64,000 bases of DNA from Bradyrhizobium oligotrophicum S58 (lineage in GTDB: Bacteria; Pseudomonadota; Alphaproteobacteria; Rhizobiales; Xanthobacteraceae): assembly GCF_000344805.1 (NCBI RefSeq), contig NC_020453.1, positions 5,489,001 through 5,553,000 on the forward strand, in the 5' to 3' direction. A program made the translations under genes and the position numbers. Of the stretch, positions 7,630 through 16,759 are shown piece after piece. Each line of letters starts with the position of its first letter. Position 1 is the stretch's first letter. Below the pieces are notes generated by a model that ran no database searches, was not told where the DNA came from, and saw only the letters and a program-made list of their open reading frames with translations.

Positions 7630-9288
7630 TTACGCCTCGCGATAATCCAGCAGGATCAGACCGACCAGAACGAAGGCCACCGGCCAGACCCAGGCGGCGG
7701 CGCGGCTGATCCGCCCGTCCATGCGCAGCTCCAGCCAGCGCGCCCATCCCGCGATGATGCCGCACAGCGCCAGTGGCGTGTGGCTCATCTCGATCAGCAG
7801 CTGGTCCTTGATGTTGGCGATGGCGTGCGAATGCGTCATCAGCAGCGCGCCGCCGGCGGCGACCGTGAGCGGAAACACCAGCGCCGCCCGCCCCGCAGCC
7901 TTGCCGCGCAGCCGCACGCGCCATTCGAACAGGCCGAACAGGATGATCAGCACCACGAACAGCCGGTGCTGCGCCACTTCGGGATCGCGCAACGAGGCGA
8001 AGAAGCCGATCGGGCCGAGCGGCCAGGCCATCTCGTCGGCGCGCAGGAACAGGAACGCCGCCATCAACAAAAACAGCAGCGGCCAGTGTCTTGCCCAGCG
8101 GCCCCAGGAGAAGCGCTCGATCAGCGCGAGCAGGCCGATCAGCACCACGAAGATGCCGGCCCAATGGTGGTTGTATTCCGACCAGGCGATGTCGGCGGCG
8201 CTGCGCGGCAGGATCACGCCTTCGCCGGGCACATAGGCCGGCGGCGCGGTCACGCGCTGGGCGTCGGCGGCATCGATCCTGGCCTGCAGCTGCGAGATTG
8301 TCAGTTCGTCGACCGACGGGCTCGTCAGCCGCGGCCATTGCGGCGCGGCGCGTTCGACGACCTCAGGCCAGCTGAGGCGGTCCTGGCTGAGATCGATGCC
8401 GGGCGGCAGCGAGGTCAGCGATCCCGCGGTCAAAAGCACCGTGAGCCCGATGCCGAGCTCGACCTCGACGAAGCGCTTCATCCGCAACAGCGGTGCCGTG
8501 GGATCGCGGCGGCGCAGCCGTTCCACCGCAAAGTAGTTGCCTGCGCCGAGCACAAGCAGCATCAGCAGCATCGCGACCTTGGCCGAAACCATCACGCCAT
8601 AGGCGGTGCCGTAGATCGCCGCGAACGAGCCGAGATAGGCGACGGCCATGATCGTGCCGCCGAGCACGATCGCGGCTACCGAAACCATCGACATCAGTGA
8701 ATAGCGCGGGCCGATCAGGCGAAGATCATCGTCGGTCTTGCAGCCGTTCAGCGCCATCAGGAAATACGGCAGGCCGCCGATCCAGACGCCGGCGCCGAGC
8801 ATGTGCAGGAAGTCGGCCGCAAGCAGCGGCCAGCGCAGGTCGAGCCGGCTCGCCGCATGGGTCAAATTGAGCTGCATCGCCAGCGCCGATAGGGCCAGCC
8901 CAACCAGCGCCACCGCGCGCCAGGTGATCCACGTCCCCGTCCTGGCCAGCAGCGCAATCCCAAGCGCACAGACAGCGACCGCAATGCCGGAACGCGCAAA
9001 ATCGGCCCCTGCGGCCTCGCCCAAGGAGAGATCGAGCGTGCCAGTGAGCGCCGCCACGTTGACCGCGAGCGAAGCCAGCACGACCACGAACCAGACGAAG
9101 GCGCTGCGGCGCAGGAATCGCTGCCCCCTCTTAGCCACCACGATCGCGTCGGCGGAAAGACGGTCCTGCAGCGGACGCAGCAGCAGGAGCTGGAAGGCGA
9201 GGCCGCCGATCGTGAACGATTGCGCAAGCAAGGTCAGCCCGCGCAGCACGACCGACACATAGCCGAAGATGTCGAGAAACAGCGCCAC
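7630..9288 (-). CDS. copD: Copper resistance protein CopD-like, extended membrane protein
   Basis: 552 residues and strongly hydrophobic, with at least ten candidate membrane helices. The segment around HASRLDLRWPLLAADFLHMLGAGVWIGGLPYF carries the histidine-containing helices typical of CopD/YcnJ copper-import proteins. At 552 residues it is much longer than the usual CopD of about 300; the C-terminal third (about residue 355 on) adds another multi-helix unit. Start codon GTG at 9288, 9 bp after the copC stop. Paired with CopC it is expected to move or sense copper across the inner membrane. The convergent regulator gene ends 5 bp away. Confidence 0.85.
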   Translation of the reverse strand: MALFLDIFGYVSVVLRGLTLLAQSFTIGGLAFQLLLLRPLQDRLSADAIVVAKRGQRFLRRSAFVWFVVVLASLAVNVAALTGTLDLSLGEAAGADFARSGIAVAVCALGIALLARTGTWITWRAVALVGLALSALAMQLNLTHAASRLDLRWPLLAADFLHMLGAGVWIGGLPYFLMALNGCKTDDDLRLIGPRYSLMSMVSVAAIVLGGTIMAVAYLGSFAAIYGTAYGVMVSAKVAMLLMLLVLGAGNYFAVERLRRRDPTAPLLRMKRFVEVELGIGLTVLLTAGSLTSLPPGIDLSQDRLSWPEVVERAAPQWPRLTSPSVDELTISQLQARIDAADAQRVTAPPAYVPGEGVILPRSAADIAWSEYNHHWAGIFVVLIGLLALIERFSWGRWARHWPLLFLLMAAFLFLRADEMAWPLGPIGFFASLRDPEVAQHRLFVVLIILFGLFEWRVRLRGKAAGRAALVFPLTVAAGGALLMTHSHAIANIKDQLLIEMSHTPLALCGIIAGWARWLELRMDGRISRAAAWVWPVAFVLVGLILLDYREA

Positions 9289-9297
9289 GGCCGCAGG

Positions 9298-9663
9298 CTA
9301 ACGTACGTTGAATGGAATGTCGCCGCGGGTGATGTGGCCGTCGACGCTGAGCACCTGCCACTGCAGGTGCCACGCCCCGGGGCTGAGTGTCCTCGCCTGC
9401 GCGTCGATCTCGTCGGCCGGCGTATCGGTGGCGGGCGTCAGCGCCTGCTCCGCGCCATCGGGCGCGCGCAGCTTCAGCCGCGAGCGGGCGTGATCGATAC
9501 GGCTGTTGAAGCGCAGCCGGATCGCGACGGCCGACGTGTCGATCGTCGCCCCCGACGCCGGCTGCGCGGAGACGATAACGGCGTGCGCCAAGACACCGTG
9601 TGGAAGGACCAGCAGCATCGCGGCGAGGGACAACAGGAGGCGGGATCGCGGGACGGACGGCAT
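9298..9663 (-). CDS. copC: Periplasmic copper-binding protein CopC
   Basis: 121 residues with a signal peptide (MPSVPRSRLLLSLAAMLLVL, cleavage before HAVIV). The mature protein would start with His, as in CopC proteins whose N-terminal His takes part in the Cu(II) site, and the C-terminal half has the matching VDGHITRGDIPFNVR motif with the Asp and second His. A longer frame upstream to 9903 is not family-like. It is first in a copCD pair; a TetR-type dyad lies about 85-105 bp upstream of the start. Confidence 0.92.
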   Translation of the reverse strand: MPSVPRSRLLLSLAAMLLVLPHGVLAHAVIVSAQPASGATIDTSAVAIRLRFNSRIDHARSRLKLRAPDGAEQALTPATDTPADEIDAQARTLSPGAWHLQWQVLSVDGHITRGDIPFNVR

Positions 9664-9746
9664 GGGATCAATCGACGACGGGCTGACATGCGCCGGGCTT
9701 CCCGAGGACGAGAGCAGCGCAGGAAAAGAACTTCCTCGTTCTATTG

Positions 9747-9768
9747 TACGGTACTCACGTGTTCCGTA
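9747..9768. promoter_or_regulatory. TetR-type dyad operator candidate
   Basis: TACGGTAC (9747-9754), spacer TCACGT, GTTCCGTA (9761-9768): inverted arms matching 7 of 8 positions with a 6-nt spacer, in the otherwise empty 342-bp region between divergent copC and ilvD (9664-10005). The TACGG core is common in operators of TetR-family repressors; no such regulator gene is in the window. Confidence 0.45.
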
Positions 9769-10005
9769 AATAGCCACAAAGTCGTGACCCGCGCAGGCCG
9801 GCGCCGGGCCATGGATCGCCATGCACGCGCTGCACTGAATGCGAGCCGGCCTGCCCTCCCGGCATCCCCGGACGGCGAAATTTAGGGTCGAATCGTCAAG
9901 CACTTCGCTGTATGCCTCGCCGCGTCATTGCCGCCCGTCCGGCTCGGCCTGCCGCCCGGCCCGCGGACCAACATTGCCTTTCGAGGAACGCCTAAGGAAA
10001 CCGCC

Positions 10006-11844
10006 ATGCCCGCCTATCGCTCCCGCACCTCCACCCATGGCCGCAACATGGCCGGCGCCCGCGGCCTGTGGCGCGCCACCGGCATGACCAATGAGGATTT
10101 CGGCAAGCCGATCATCGCGGTCGTCAACTCCTTCACCCAGTTCGTGCCGGGCCACGTCCACCTCAAGGACCTCGGCCAGCTGGTCGCGCGCGAGATCGAG
10201 AAGGCCGGCGGCGTCGCCAAGGAGTTCAACACCATCGCGGTCGATGACGGCATCGCGATGGGCCATGACGGCATGCTCTACAGCCTGCCCTCGCGCGAGC
10301 TGATCGCCGACAGCACCGAATACATGGTCAACGCGCATTGCGCCGACGCCATGGTCTGCATCTCCAATTGCGACAAGATCACCCCTGGCATGCTGATGGC
10401 CGCGATGCGCCTCAACATCCCCGCCGTGTTCGTCTCGGGCGGGCCGATGGAGGCCGGCAAGGTCACGCTCGGCGGCAAGCTGCGCAAGGTCGACCTGATC
10501 GACGCGATGATCACGGCCGCCGACGACAAGGTCTCGGACGCCGATGTCGAGGTGATGGAGCGCTCGGCGTGCCCGACCTGCGGCTCGTGCTCGGGCATGT
10601 TCACCGCGAACTCGATGAACTGCCTGACCGAGGCGCTCGGCCTGTCGCTGCCCGGCAACGGCTCGGTGCTGGCGACCCATGCCGACCGCAAGGGCCTGTT
10701 CGTCGAGGCCGGTCATCTGATTGTCGATCTCGCCCGCCGCTACTACGAGCAGGACGATGCGTCCGTGCTGCCGCGCAACGTCGCCAACTTCAAGGCGTTC
10801 GAGAACGCAATGAGCCTGGACATCGCGATGGGCGGCTCGACCAACACCGTGCTGCATCTGCTCGCCGCCGCCTATGAAGGCGAGATCGGCTTCGGCATGA
10901 CCGACATCGACCGCCTGTCGCGGAAAGTGCCGGTGCTGTGCAAGGTCGCGCCATCCGTGCCCGACGTGCACATGGAGGACGTGCATCGCGCCGGCGGCGT
11001 GATGGCGATCCTCGGCGAGCTCGCCCGCGCCGGTCTCGTCCATACCGACCTGCCGAGCGTGCATTCGGCGTCCCTCAGCGCTGCGCTGGAGCGCTGGGAC
11101 ATCAGCCGCACGGCGAGCGAGAGCGTCAAGACCTTCTACATGGCCGCGCCCGGCGGCGTGCCGACGCAGGTCGCATTCAGCCAAGACCGCCGCTACGAGG
11201 AACTCGATCTCGACCGCGAAAAAGGCTGCATCCGCGATGTCGCGCACGCCTACTCCAAGGATGGCGGCCTTGCCGTGCTGACCGGCAACATCGCCGTCGA
11301 CGGCTGTATCGTGAAGACCGCGGGTGTCGACGCCTCGATCCTGAAATTCTCAGGCCCTGCGCGCGTCATGGAGAGCCAGGACGCTGCGGTCGAAGCGATC
11401 CTCACCAACAAGATCAAGGAAGGCGACGTCGTCGTCATCATCTATGAAGGCCCGCGCGGCGGCCCCGGCATGCAGGAGATGCTGTATCCGACCAGCTATC
11501 TGAAATCGAAGGGCCTCGGCAAAGCGTGCGCACTGATCACCGATGGCCGCTTCTCCGGCGGCACCTCGGGGCTGTCGATCGGCCACGTCTCGCCGGAAGC
11601 CGCCGAAGGCGGCCTGATCGGCCTTGTCAAGGACGGCGATCGCATCGAGATCGACATCCCCAACCGCGCCATCCATCTCGCGGTGTCGGATGCGGAGCTC
11701 GCCCAGCGCCGCGCCGCGATGGAGGCCCGGGGGGACCAGGCCTGGAAGCCGAAGACCCGCGCCCGCAAGGTCTCGACCGCGCTGAAAGCCTACGCCGCCT
11801 TCGCCTCCAGCGCCGCCAAGGGCGCCGTGCGGATCGTGAAGTAA
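10006..11844 (+). CDS. ilvD: Dihydroxy-acid dehydratase
   Basis: 612 residues. It catalyses the third shared step of valine/isoleucine synthesis, dehydration of 2,3-dihydroxy acids to 2-keto acids, using an iron-sulfur cluster and Mg2+. Family signatures are visible: [11 protein letters not shown] (cluster cysteine), [28 protein letters not shown] and [20 protein letters not shown] near the C-terminus. The start at 10006 has AAGGAAA 6-12 bp upstream; the open frame reaches back to 9928 without similarity. Monocistronic, ending in a repeat element. Confidence 0.97.
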   Translation: MPAYRSRTSTHGRNMAGARGLWRATGMTNEDFGKPIIAVVNSFTQFVPGHVHLKDLGQLVAREIEKAGGVAKEFNTIAVDDGIAMGHDGMLYSLPSRELIADSTEYMVNAHCADAMVCISNCDKITPGMLMAAMRLNIPAVFVSGGPMEAGKVTLGGKLRKVDLIDAMITAADDKVSDADVEVMERSACPTCGSCSGMFTANSMNCLTEALGLSLPGNGSVLATHADRKGLFVEAGHLIVDLARRYYEQDDASVLPRNVANFKAFENAMSLDIAMGGSTNTVLHLLAAAYEGEIGFGMTDIDRLSRKVPVLCKVAPSVPDVHMEDVHRAGGVMAILGELARAGLVHTDLPSVHSASLSAALERWDISRTASESVKTFYMAAPGGVPTQVAFSQDRRYEELDLDREKGCIRDVAHAYSKDGGLAVLTGNIAVDGCIVKTAGVDASILKFSGPARVMESQDAAVEAILTNKIKEGDVVVIIYEGPRGGPGMQEMLYPTSYLKSKGLGKACALITDGRFSGGTSGLSIGHVSPEAAEGGLIGLVKDGDRIEIDIPNRAIHLAVSDAELAQRRAAMEARGDQAWKPKTRARKVSTALKAYAAFASSAAKGAVRIVK

Positions 11845-11892
11845 GTGAATGAGGCGCATGAGACGCGCCGCTCTGTCCGCTGGCTCGGTGTA

Positions 11893-12029
11893 CCTCGCCC
11901 CGCTTGCGGGGAGAGGTCGGATTGCATCGTCAGATGCAATCCGGGTGAGGGGGTACAGGTCTAGCCGCTGACACTTCCCGTGCGGCTGCCCCTCACCCCA
12001 ACCCTCTCCCCGTAAGAACGGGGCGAGGG
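11893..12029. repeat. Intergenic palindromic repeat (Bradyrhizobium type)
   Basis: Outer arms CCTCGCCCCG (11893-11902) and CGGGGCGAGG (12020-12029) enclose a perfect inner hairpin CGGATTGCATC/GATGCAATCCG at 11928-11953 and further GTGAGGGG/CCCCTCAC stems. It sits between convergent ilvD and a binding-protein gene, and related stems occur at 53283-53439. Confidence 0.7.
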
Positions 12030-12104
12030 AGCGCACCGCTCGCGGAGCAACTAATTACGTCTCACCACTTGATAGAATTCACACGCCAACCCATGCGGCG
12101 TCTA

Positions 12105-13016
12105 TCAATACGCCTTGGGGTCCCCGCTGTCGTTCGGATGCGCGAAGGCTTTTGCCAGGACCGGCGTCATTGGGAAGTTGAAATTCACGCCCTTCGGCGG
12201 CACCGGGGTCATGAACCACTTCGCGTAGAGCGTCGCGATCTCCGGGCTCGTATAGAGTTTGGTGGCGGCGCGGTCGACGACGGCCTTGAAGGCGGGATCG
12301 TCCTTGCGCAGCATGATGCCGTAGGGCTCCGGCATCGAGAACTGGTCGGTCGAGATCGCAAAGTCCGACGGCGTCTTCGCGCTGGCCACGAGGCCGGCGA
12401 GCAGGATGTCGTCCATGACATAGGCGTCGGCGCGGCCGTTCTCGACCATCAGGAAACCCTCGGCATTGTCCTTCGAGGTCAGGATGTTCATGCCGAGCTG
12501 GCGCGCGGTGTTGGCCTCGAACAGCTGCTTGATGTTGCTGGTGCCCGATGTCGAGGCCACCGTCTTGCCCTTCAGATCGTCGATCGTCTTGAGCCCGCTC
12601 GACGTCTTGGCGACGAAGCGGTTGGCGGTGAGGAAGTAAGTCGGCGAGAACGACACCAGCCGCTGGCGCTCGATGTTGTTGGTGGTCGAGGCGCATTCGA
12701 GGTCGATGGTGCCGTTGGTCATCAGCGGAATGCGCGTCGCCGACGACACCGGCGTCAGCTTGACCTCGAGCTTGTCAAGCTTGAGCGTCGCCTTGATCTC
12801 GTCGACGATCTTGCCGCAGATGTCGAGCGCGAAGCCGAGCGGCTTCTGGCTGTCGTCGATATAGGAGAATGGCAGCGAGGTTTCGCGATAGCCGATCGTG
12901 ATCGCGCCGGTCTCCTTGATCTTCTGCAGGGTGCCGGAGAGCTCCTCGGCACACGCAGGTGCTGATAGCACCGTTGCAACCAGGGCCGCGTACGCAACAA
13001 GACATGCCTTCTTCAT
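12105..13016 (-). CDS. Amino-acid ABC transporter substrate-binding protein (GltI-like), orphan
   Basis: 303 residues with a signal peptide (MKKACLVAYAALVATVLSAP, cleavage near ACAEE) and a family-3 binding fold: ITIGYRETSLPFSYID, PLMTNGTIDLECASTTNN, and GKTVASTSGTSNIKQL. The TIDLECASTTNN segment is typical of glutamate/aspartate-binding GltI proteins, so an acidic amino acid is the likely ligand. The start at 13016 avoids an 8-residue upstream extension. No permease or ATPase gene is next to it, so it must either serve a transporter encoded elsewhere or act as a sensor. Confidence 0.88.
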   Translation of the reverse strand: MKKACLVAYAALVATVLSAPACAEELSGTLQKIKETGAITIGYRETSLPFSYIDDSQKPLGFALDICGKIVDEIKATLKLDKLEVKLTPVSSATRIPLMTNGTIDLECASTTNNIERQRLVSFSPTYFLTANRFVAKTSSGLKTIDDLKGKTVASTSGTSNIKQLFEANTARQLGMNILTSKDNAEGFLMVENGRADAYVMDDILLAGLVASAKTPSDFAISTDQFSMPEPYGIMLRKDDPAFKAVVDRAATKLYTSPEIATLYAKWFMTPVPPKGVNFNFPMTPVLAKAFAHPNDSGDPKAY

Positions 13017-13198
13017 CGGTCCTCTTCCGCGTTGATGCAAGTTCCCTCACGAAAGCAAGGACTGGGCCAAGGAGGCCGCGCCTCGAGAGCCCGGCGCGCC
13101 AGTCCGGGCACCCCCTGCCGGGCTGCCGCCCGGCTCAGGCTGGTCCCCTGCCCCAATCCGGCTCACAATGCGCCGGACAATGCACGACGGAGACAGGC

Positions 13199-13507
13199 AT
13201 GCTGTTCATGGTCATCGAACGCTTCAAGGACCGCGATCCGATTCCGGTCTACCGCCGCGTGCGCGACGTCGGCGTCAAGTTTCCCGACGGCCTGCAATAT
13301 CTCGGCAGCTGGATCGAGCCGAATTTCGACCGCTGCTTCCAGCTGATGGAATGCGACGACGCCCGCTTGCTGCAACAGTGGATCCTGTCCAACGCGCACG
13401 ACACCGGGATGACCTTCGAGATCGTGCCGGTGGTGACGAGCGCGGAAACGCGCGAGGTGGTGGCGCCGTATCTGGATGAGGCGCAAACGGCGGACAAGTC
13501 CGCGTAG
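13199..13507 (+). CDS. DUF3303 family small protein
   Basis: 102 residues, compact and soluble, starting MLFMVIERFKDRDPIPVYRR with the EPNFDRCFQLMECDD core and EIVPVVTS end that I associate with DUF3303. It looks like a dimeric alpha-beta barrel (ferredoxin-like) fold; function unknown. GGAG lies 5-8 bp before the ATG at 13199. The upstream in-frame extension to 12959 overlaps the divergent binding-protein gene and is rejected. Confidence 0.75.
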   Translation: MLFMVIERFKDRDPIPVYRRVRDVGVKFPDGLQYLGSWIEPNFDRCFQLMECDDARLLQQWILSNAHDTGMTFEIVPVVTSAETREVVAPYLDEAQTADKSA

Positions 13508-13655
13508 GGTGGCAAAGGCGCAGCCGCGCTGTCTCCGCACGCGAGATCGCTGTGGCGCCGTGCCCACCGTCTTGCTGATGAGTTCGCGGAAAGACGGTGG
13601 GCACGCTGCCGCCTGGCGGCGGCGGCTTTGCCCACCCTACGACTACGAAGATGCC

Positions 13656-14855
13656 CTACCCCTCATACGAGAACAGCTCGATCGGGTCGCTGAAGCCGCG
13701 GACCGGATACTCGCCGACGCGCTCCAGCGCGAACTCGCCTTCGAGATGCTCGGCGAAGGCGCGCGACAACAGCACGTTGCGGCCGACCTGCTTTGTCAGC
13801 GCTTCCATGCGCGAGGCCATGTTGACGGCCGGGCCGATCACCGTGAAGTCGAGCCGGCTGACCGAGCCGATGTTGCCGTACATGACGTCGCCGAGATGGA
13901 CGCCGATGCCATAATTGAGCGGCGCCCGCCCGGTTTCGGCATTGCGCGCGTTCAGCGCCGCCATCGCCTTGCGCGCGTCGGTCACGGCGTGCAGCAGATT
14001 GGCGCAGGCCTGCGGCTGGCTGAGCGGAAAGATCGCGAGCAGGCCGTCGCCGATGAATTTCAGGATCTCGCCGCCATGCTGCGTGATCGGCTCCACCATC
14101 GCGTCGAAATAGCCGTTGAGCAGATCGATGACGTCGTCGCGCGGCCAGTTGTCGGAGATTCGGGTGAAATCGCGCAGGTCGCAGATCATGATCGCCGCGC
14201 GCACCGTCGTGCCGCTGCCGCGCCGCGTGGCGCCGGCCAGGACCATCTCGGCGGCGTGCGGTCCGACATAGGTTTCGAGCAGGGTGCGCGCCAGACGATT
14301 CTTGATGCGGATCTCGCTGACCAGCGCCAGGATCGGCATGAGCCTCCGCAGCGCATCGATATGCGCCTGCTCGAAGCCGCCACGGCGGTCGGTCGCGAAG
14401 GTCACGATGTGGCGCTTGCCCAGCGTGTGGTAGATCGGCCAGGCGACATAGTCGGTCAGGCCCTGCGCCCGCATGTCGTCATAGACCGCATGCTGGCGGC
14501 CGAGCTCCGGATCGCGCGCGAGGTTCTCACGGATTTCTTCAACGCCGTCATGGATCTCGCTGGCGGGGCTGCCGATGTATTCCGACCGCTCCCTGACGTC
14601 ATAGTCGACGCGGGCGATGTCGGCGCCCTGCATGCCGTCGCTCCACAGCATCCGGGCGCCGAGCCACTGCGGATGGTTGATCTGGACGTGCAGCGAGGCC
14701 CGCTTCACCGGGATGCCCGCGCGCTGCAGGCGGATGCACATCTGCGCGAAGATGTTGTCGATGAAGCGCTCGTCACTTGTCCCGCTGGTGAGCCAGTCCA
14801 CGACGTCGTCGCCCAAGCGCTGGCCCGGGGCGAGAGGGGCTTCTGATGCAGTCAT
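13656..14855 (-). CDS. Class III adenylate cyclase with N-terminal sensor-like region
   Basis: 399 residues. The C-terminal half is a complete cyclase homology domain: metal-binding Asp in MICDLRDFTRISDNW and IGDGLLAIFP, adenine-selecting Lys in ILKFIGDG and Asp in SRLDFTVIGPAVN, and the transition-state Asn/Arg in VNMASR. The intact Lys/Asp pair predicts ATP rather than GTP as substrate, giving cAMP. The first 200 residues have no membrane segment and resemble the uncharacterised N-terminal region found in many rhizobial cyclases, probably a ligand- or redox-sensing module. Start ATG at 14855; the frame opens 21 codons earlier without support. Confidence 0.9.
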   Translation of the reverse strand: MTASEAPLAPGQRLGDDVVDWLTSGTSDERFIDNIFAQMCIRLQRAGIPVKRASLHVQINHPQWLGARMLWSDGMQGADIARVDYDVRERSEYIGSPASEIHDGVEEIRENLARDPELGRQHAVYDDMRAQGLTDYVAWPIYHTLGKRHIVTFATDRRGGFEQAHIDALRRLMPILALVSEIRIKNRLARTLLETYVGPHAAEMVLAGATRRGSGTTVRAAIMICDLRDFTRISDNWPRDDVIDLLNGYFDAMVEPITQHGGEILKFIGDGLLAIFPLSQPQACANLLHAVTDARKAMAALNARNAETGRAPLNYGIGVHLGDVMYGNIGSVSRLDFTVIGPAVNMASRMEALTKQVGRNVLLSRAFAEHLEGEFALERVGEYPVRGFSDPIELFSYEG

Positions 14856-15071
14856 GGCGGTCTCCTGGCCTCGGCGCGACGGTTCAGGAGATGTCGTATC
14901 GCAGTGCGAAAGAGTCAATCGACGTCATGTCTCACCGCCTGCCCGAATGGGCAGGCGCCGTTAGCCTCGGCAACGGAGCGCTTAGGGGTATTCGCAAGCC
15001 ACGAACGCCGCCGCACCTGGCCTGGGCGGATGATTCGATTGCTCATCCGCCCGTCCGATCATCCTGCGATC

Positions 15072-16418
15072 TCAGAAGTGAACCACGCTACGGATACCAA
15101 GAACCACCGCGTTGCTGGTTTTCAAGCCCGCACCGTTGAAGCCGCGTCCGCCCGGATTGATCACATACTGGGCGTCGAACTTCAGGTTCATCCAGCCGGT
15201 CGCCTGCCAGCCATACCAGGCCTCGATCGGCACCTCGTTGCCGCCGGCATTCGGCGTCAGCGCCGCCGAGTTCACATGCGTCGTGCCCACAGCGAAGCCG
15301 ACTTCGTCCTCGGGACGAAACGAGAAGGTGCCGGTGTGCTTGACGCCCCAGGAGATCTGGTAGTCCTGGTACGCCGTGCGGTGATCGGCAACGCTGGTGT
15401 TGAAGAAGGTGTACCAGCCCTGCGCCTTGGGACCATCGACCGTCAGACGCTGCAGGATCGATTCGTAGAAGCCATAGCGGCCACGCGTGCTGCTGAGGTT
15501 CTGATCGCCGACGCCGGGGCCGCCGTTGACAACGGCGATGATGCCGGGCAGGCCGCCATCGATCGTCGACGCGCTGTCATACCAGCCGCCGAAGCGCCAG
15601 GTGCCGTTCAGCGGACCGCTCGGCTCCCACACCACTTCCACCGGCACCAGCACGCCCGAAGCGGGGGTGGAGCGCGGAATGCCCGGCGCCAGATAGACGC
15701 CGGCGTCCGACGTCGTCAGATAGTTCGGATTGGCATCGTAGACACCGACGGAGAGCTTCCACTCCTTGGTGAAGTTGTAGTGCACGACGCCGGCCCACTG
15801 GCTCACCGGCCAGTTGTAGATATAGCCGCCCTGGATGTTGCCGGGCTGGCCGCCGCAGAAGGTCAGGTTGATGAACTCGCACTGGCCGAAGAAGAAGTCC
15901 GAGCCGACCGGCAGCCGGCCGCCCTTGAGCACGAGGCGGTCATCGAACAGCTTCTGCTGATAGTAGAACTCGGTCAGGCGCAGGATGTTGCCGCGGCCGA
16001 ACACCTCGTTGGTCAGCTGCAGCGCCGGAATGCCGGCCTCGCTGTTGAGATTCTTGCCGAAGCGGTCGACCAGCGTGACACCGATCAAGCCGCCCTGGAT
16101 GCCGGCGAGCTTGGCCATGTCGAACTTGGCCTCGAACCACAATTGCCCGGCATTGGCCGAGGTGTTGCGGGAGCCACCGGACAGATTGGTGACGGCCTCG
16201 TCACCAAGCGTGAGCGCGAGCGAGATGCCCTGCTCCTTCAATCTGGTACGGCCGAGATCGCCGAACAGATACGGCCGCGTCCAGAAATCATCGACGCCAG
16301 CATAGGGAATCGGCGGCGCCTTGGTCGGCAGATCGGCCGCAACTGCGCCACTTCCCATCAAACAAGACAAAGCAACCCCTACGCCGCACATGCGCGCGGT
16401 CGTCGCAAACCCACTCAT
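15072..16418 (-). CDS. Carbohydrate-selective porin, OprB family
   Basis: 448 residues with a signal peptide (GVGVALSCLMGSGAVAADLP) and an outer-membrane beta-barrel pattern of alternating hydrophobic strands ending in aromatic VVHF, the C-terminal Phe expected for BAM-assembled barrels. The motif GQLWFEAKFDMAKLAGIQGG and KGGRLPVGSDFFFGQCEF fit the OprB family, which passes sugars. A strong AGGAGCAGG ribosome site lies just upstream of the ATG at 16418. Monocistronic, with a 341-bp upstream region and no linked sugar genes. Confidence 0.88.
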   Translation of the reverse strand: MSGFATTARMCGVGVALSCLMGSGAVAADLPTKAPPIPYAGVDDFWTRPYLFGDLGRTRLKEQGISLALTLGDEAVTNLSGGSRNTSANAGQLWFEAKFDMAKLAGIQGGLIGVTLVDRFGKNLNSEAGIPALQLTNEVFGRGNILRLTEFYYQQKLFDDRLVLKGGRLPVGSDFFFGQCEFINLTFCGGQPGNIQGGYIYNWPVSQWAGVVHYNFTKEWKLSVGVYDANPNYLTTSDAGVYLAPGIPRSTPASGVLVPVEVVWEPSGPLNGTWRFGGWYDSASTIDGGLPGIIAVVNGGPGVGDQNLSSTRGRYGFYESILQRLTVDGPKAQGWYTFFNTSVADHRTAYQDYQISWGVKHTGTFSFRPEDEVGFAVGTTHVNSAALTPNAGGNEVPIEAWYGWQATGWMNLKFDAQYVINPGGRGFNGAGLKTSNAVVLGIRSVVHF

Positions 16419-16759
16419 TTTCCTGCTCCTCGCAGCGTCCCCAGGCTCTGGCTGTTTTTCTGTCGTGTCCGGCCCAAAGCCTTCGTTCCGGACACGCTTC
16501 CCCACGGCTCAATCCCGGCCGCCGCTCATTCAAGGAGCGAATTCGTCAACCTGAGATTGGAAGGCGATCCTAGCAAGCGCCGAGGTGCCTTTGAATAGTC
16601 ATATTATATCGGGGAGTCGGTATAACCGTAACTGTGGCATGGTTGTCACATACCGTGGTGCGGAAATGGTGGGACATGGGTCCGTCCCGAAGAAGGCGCC
16701 AAACTCAGGAGCACGTAGATGCGCCGGCGCCCGCGCGGACAAGCAAGCGGCGAGTGCGC
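16419..16759. other. Intergenic region upstream of oprB-type porin
   Basis: 341 bp between the porin start and the glnE stop. It holds an AT-rich patch at 16600-16625 (CATATTATATC) and a weak CGGTAT/ATACCG dyad (16618-16623 and 16650-16655). No credible gene. Confidence 0.4.
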
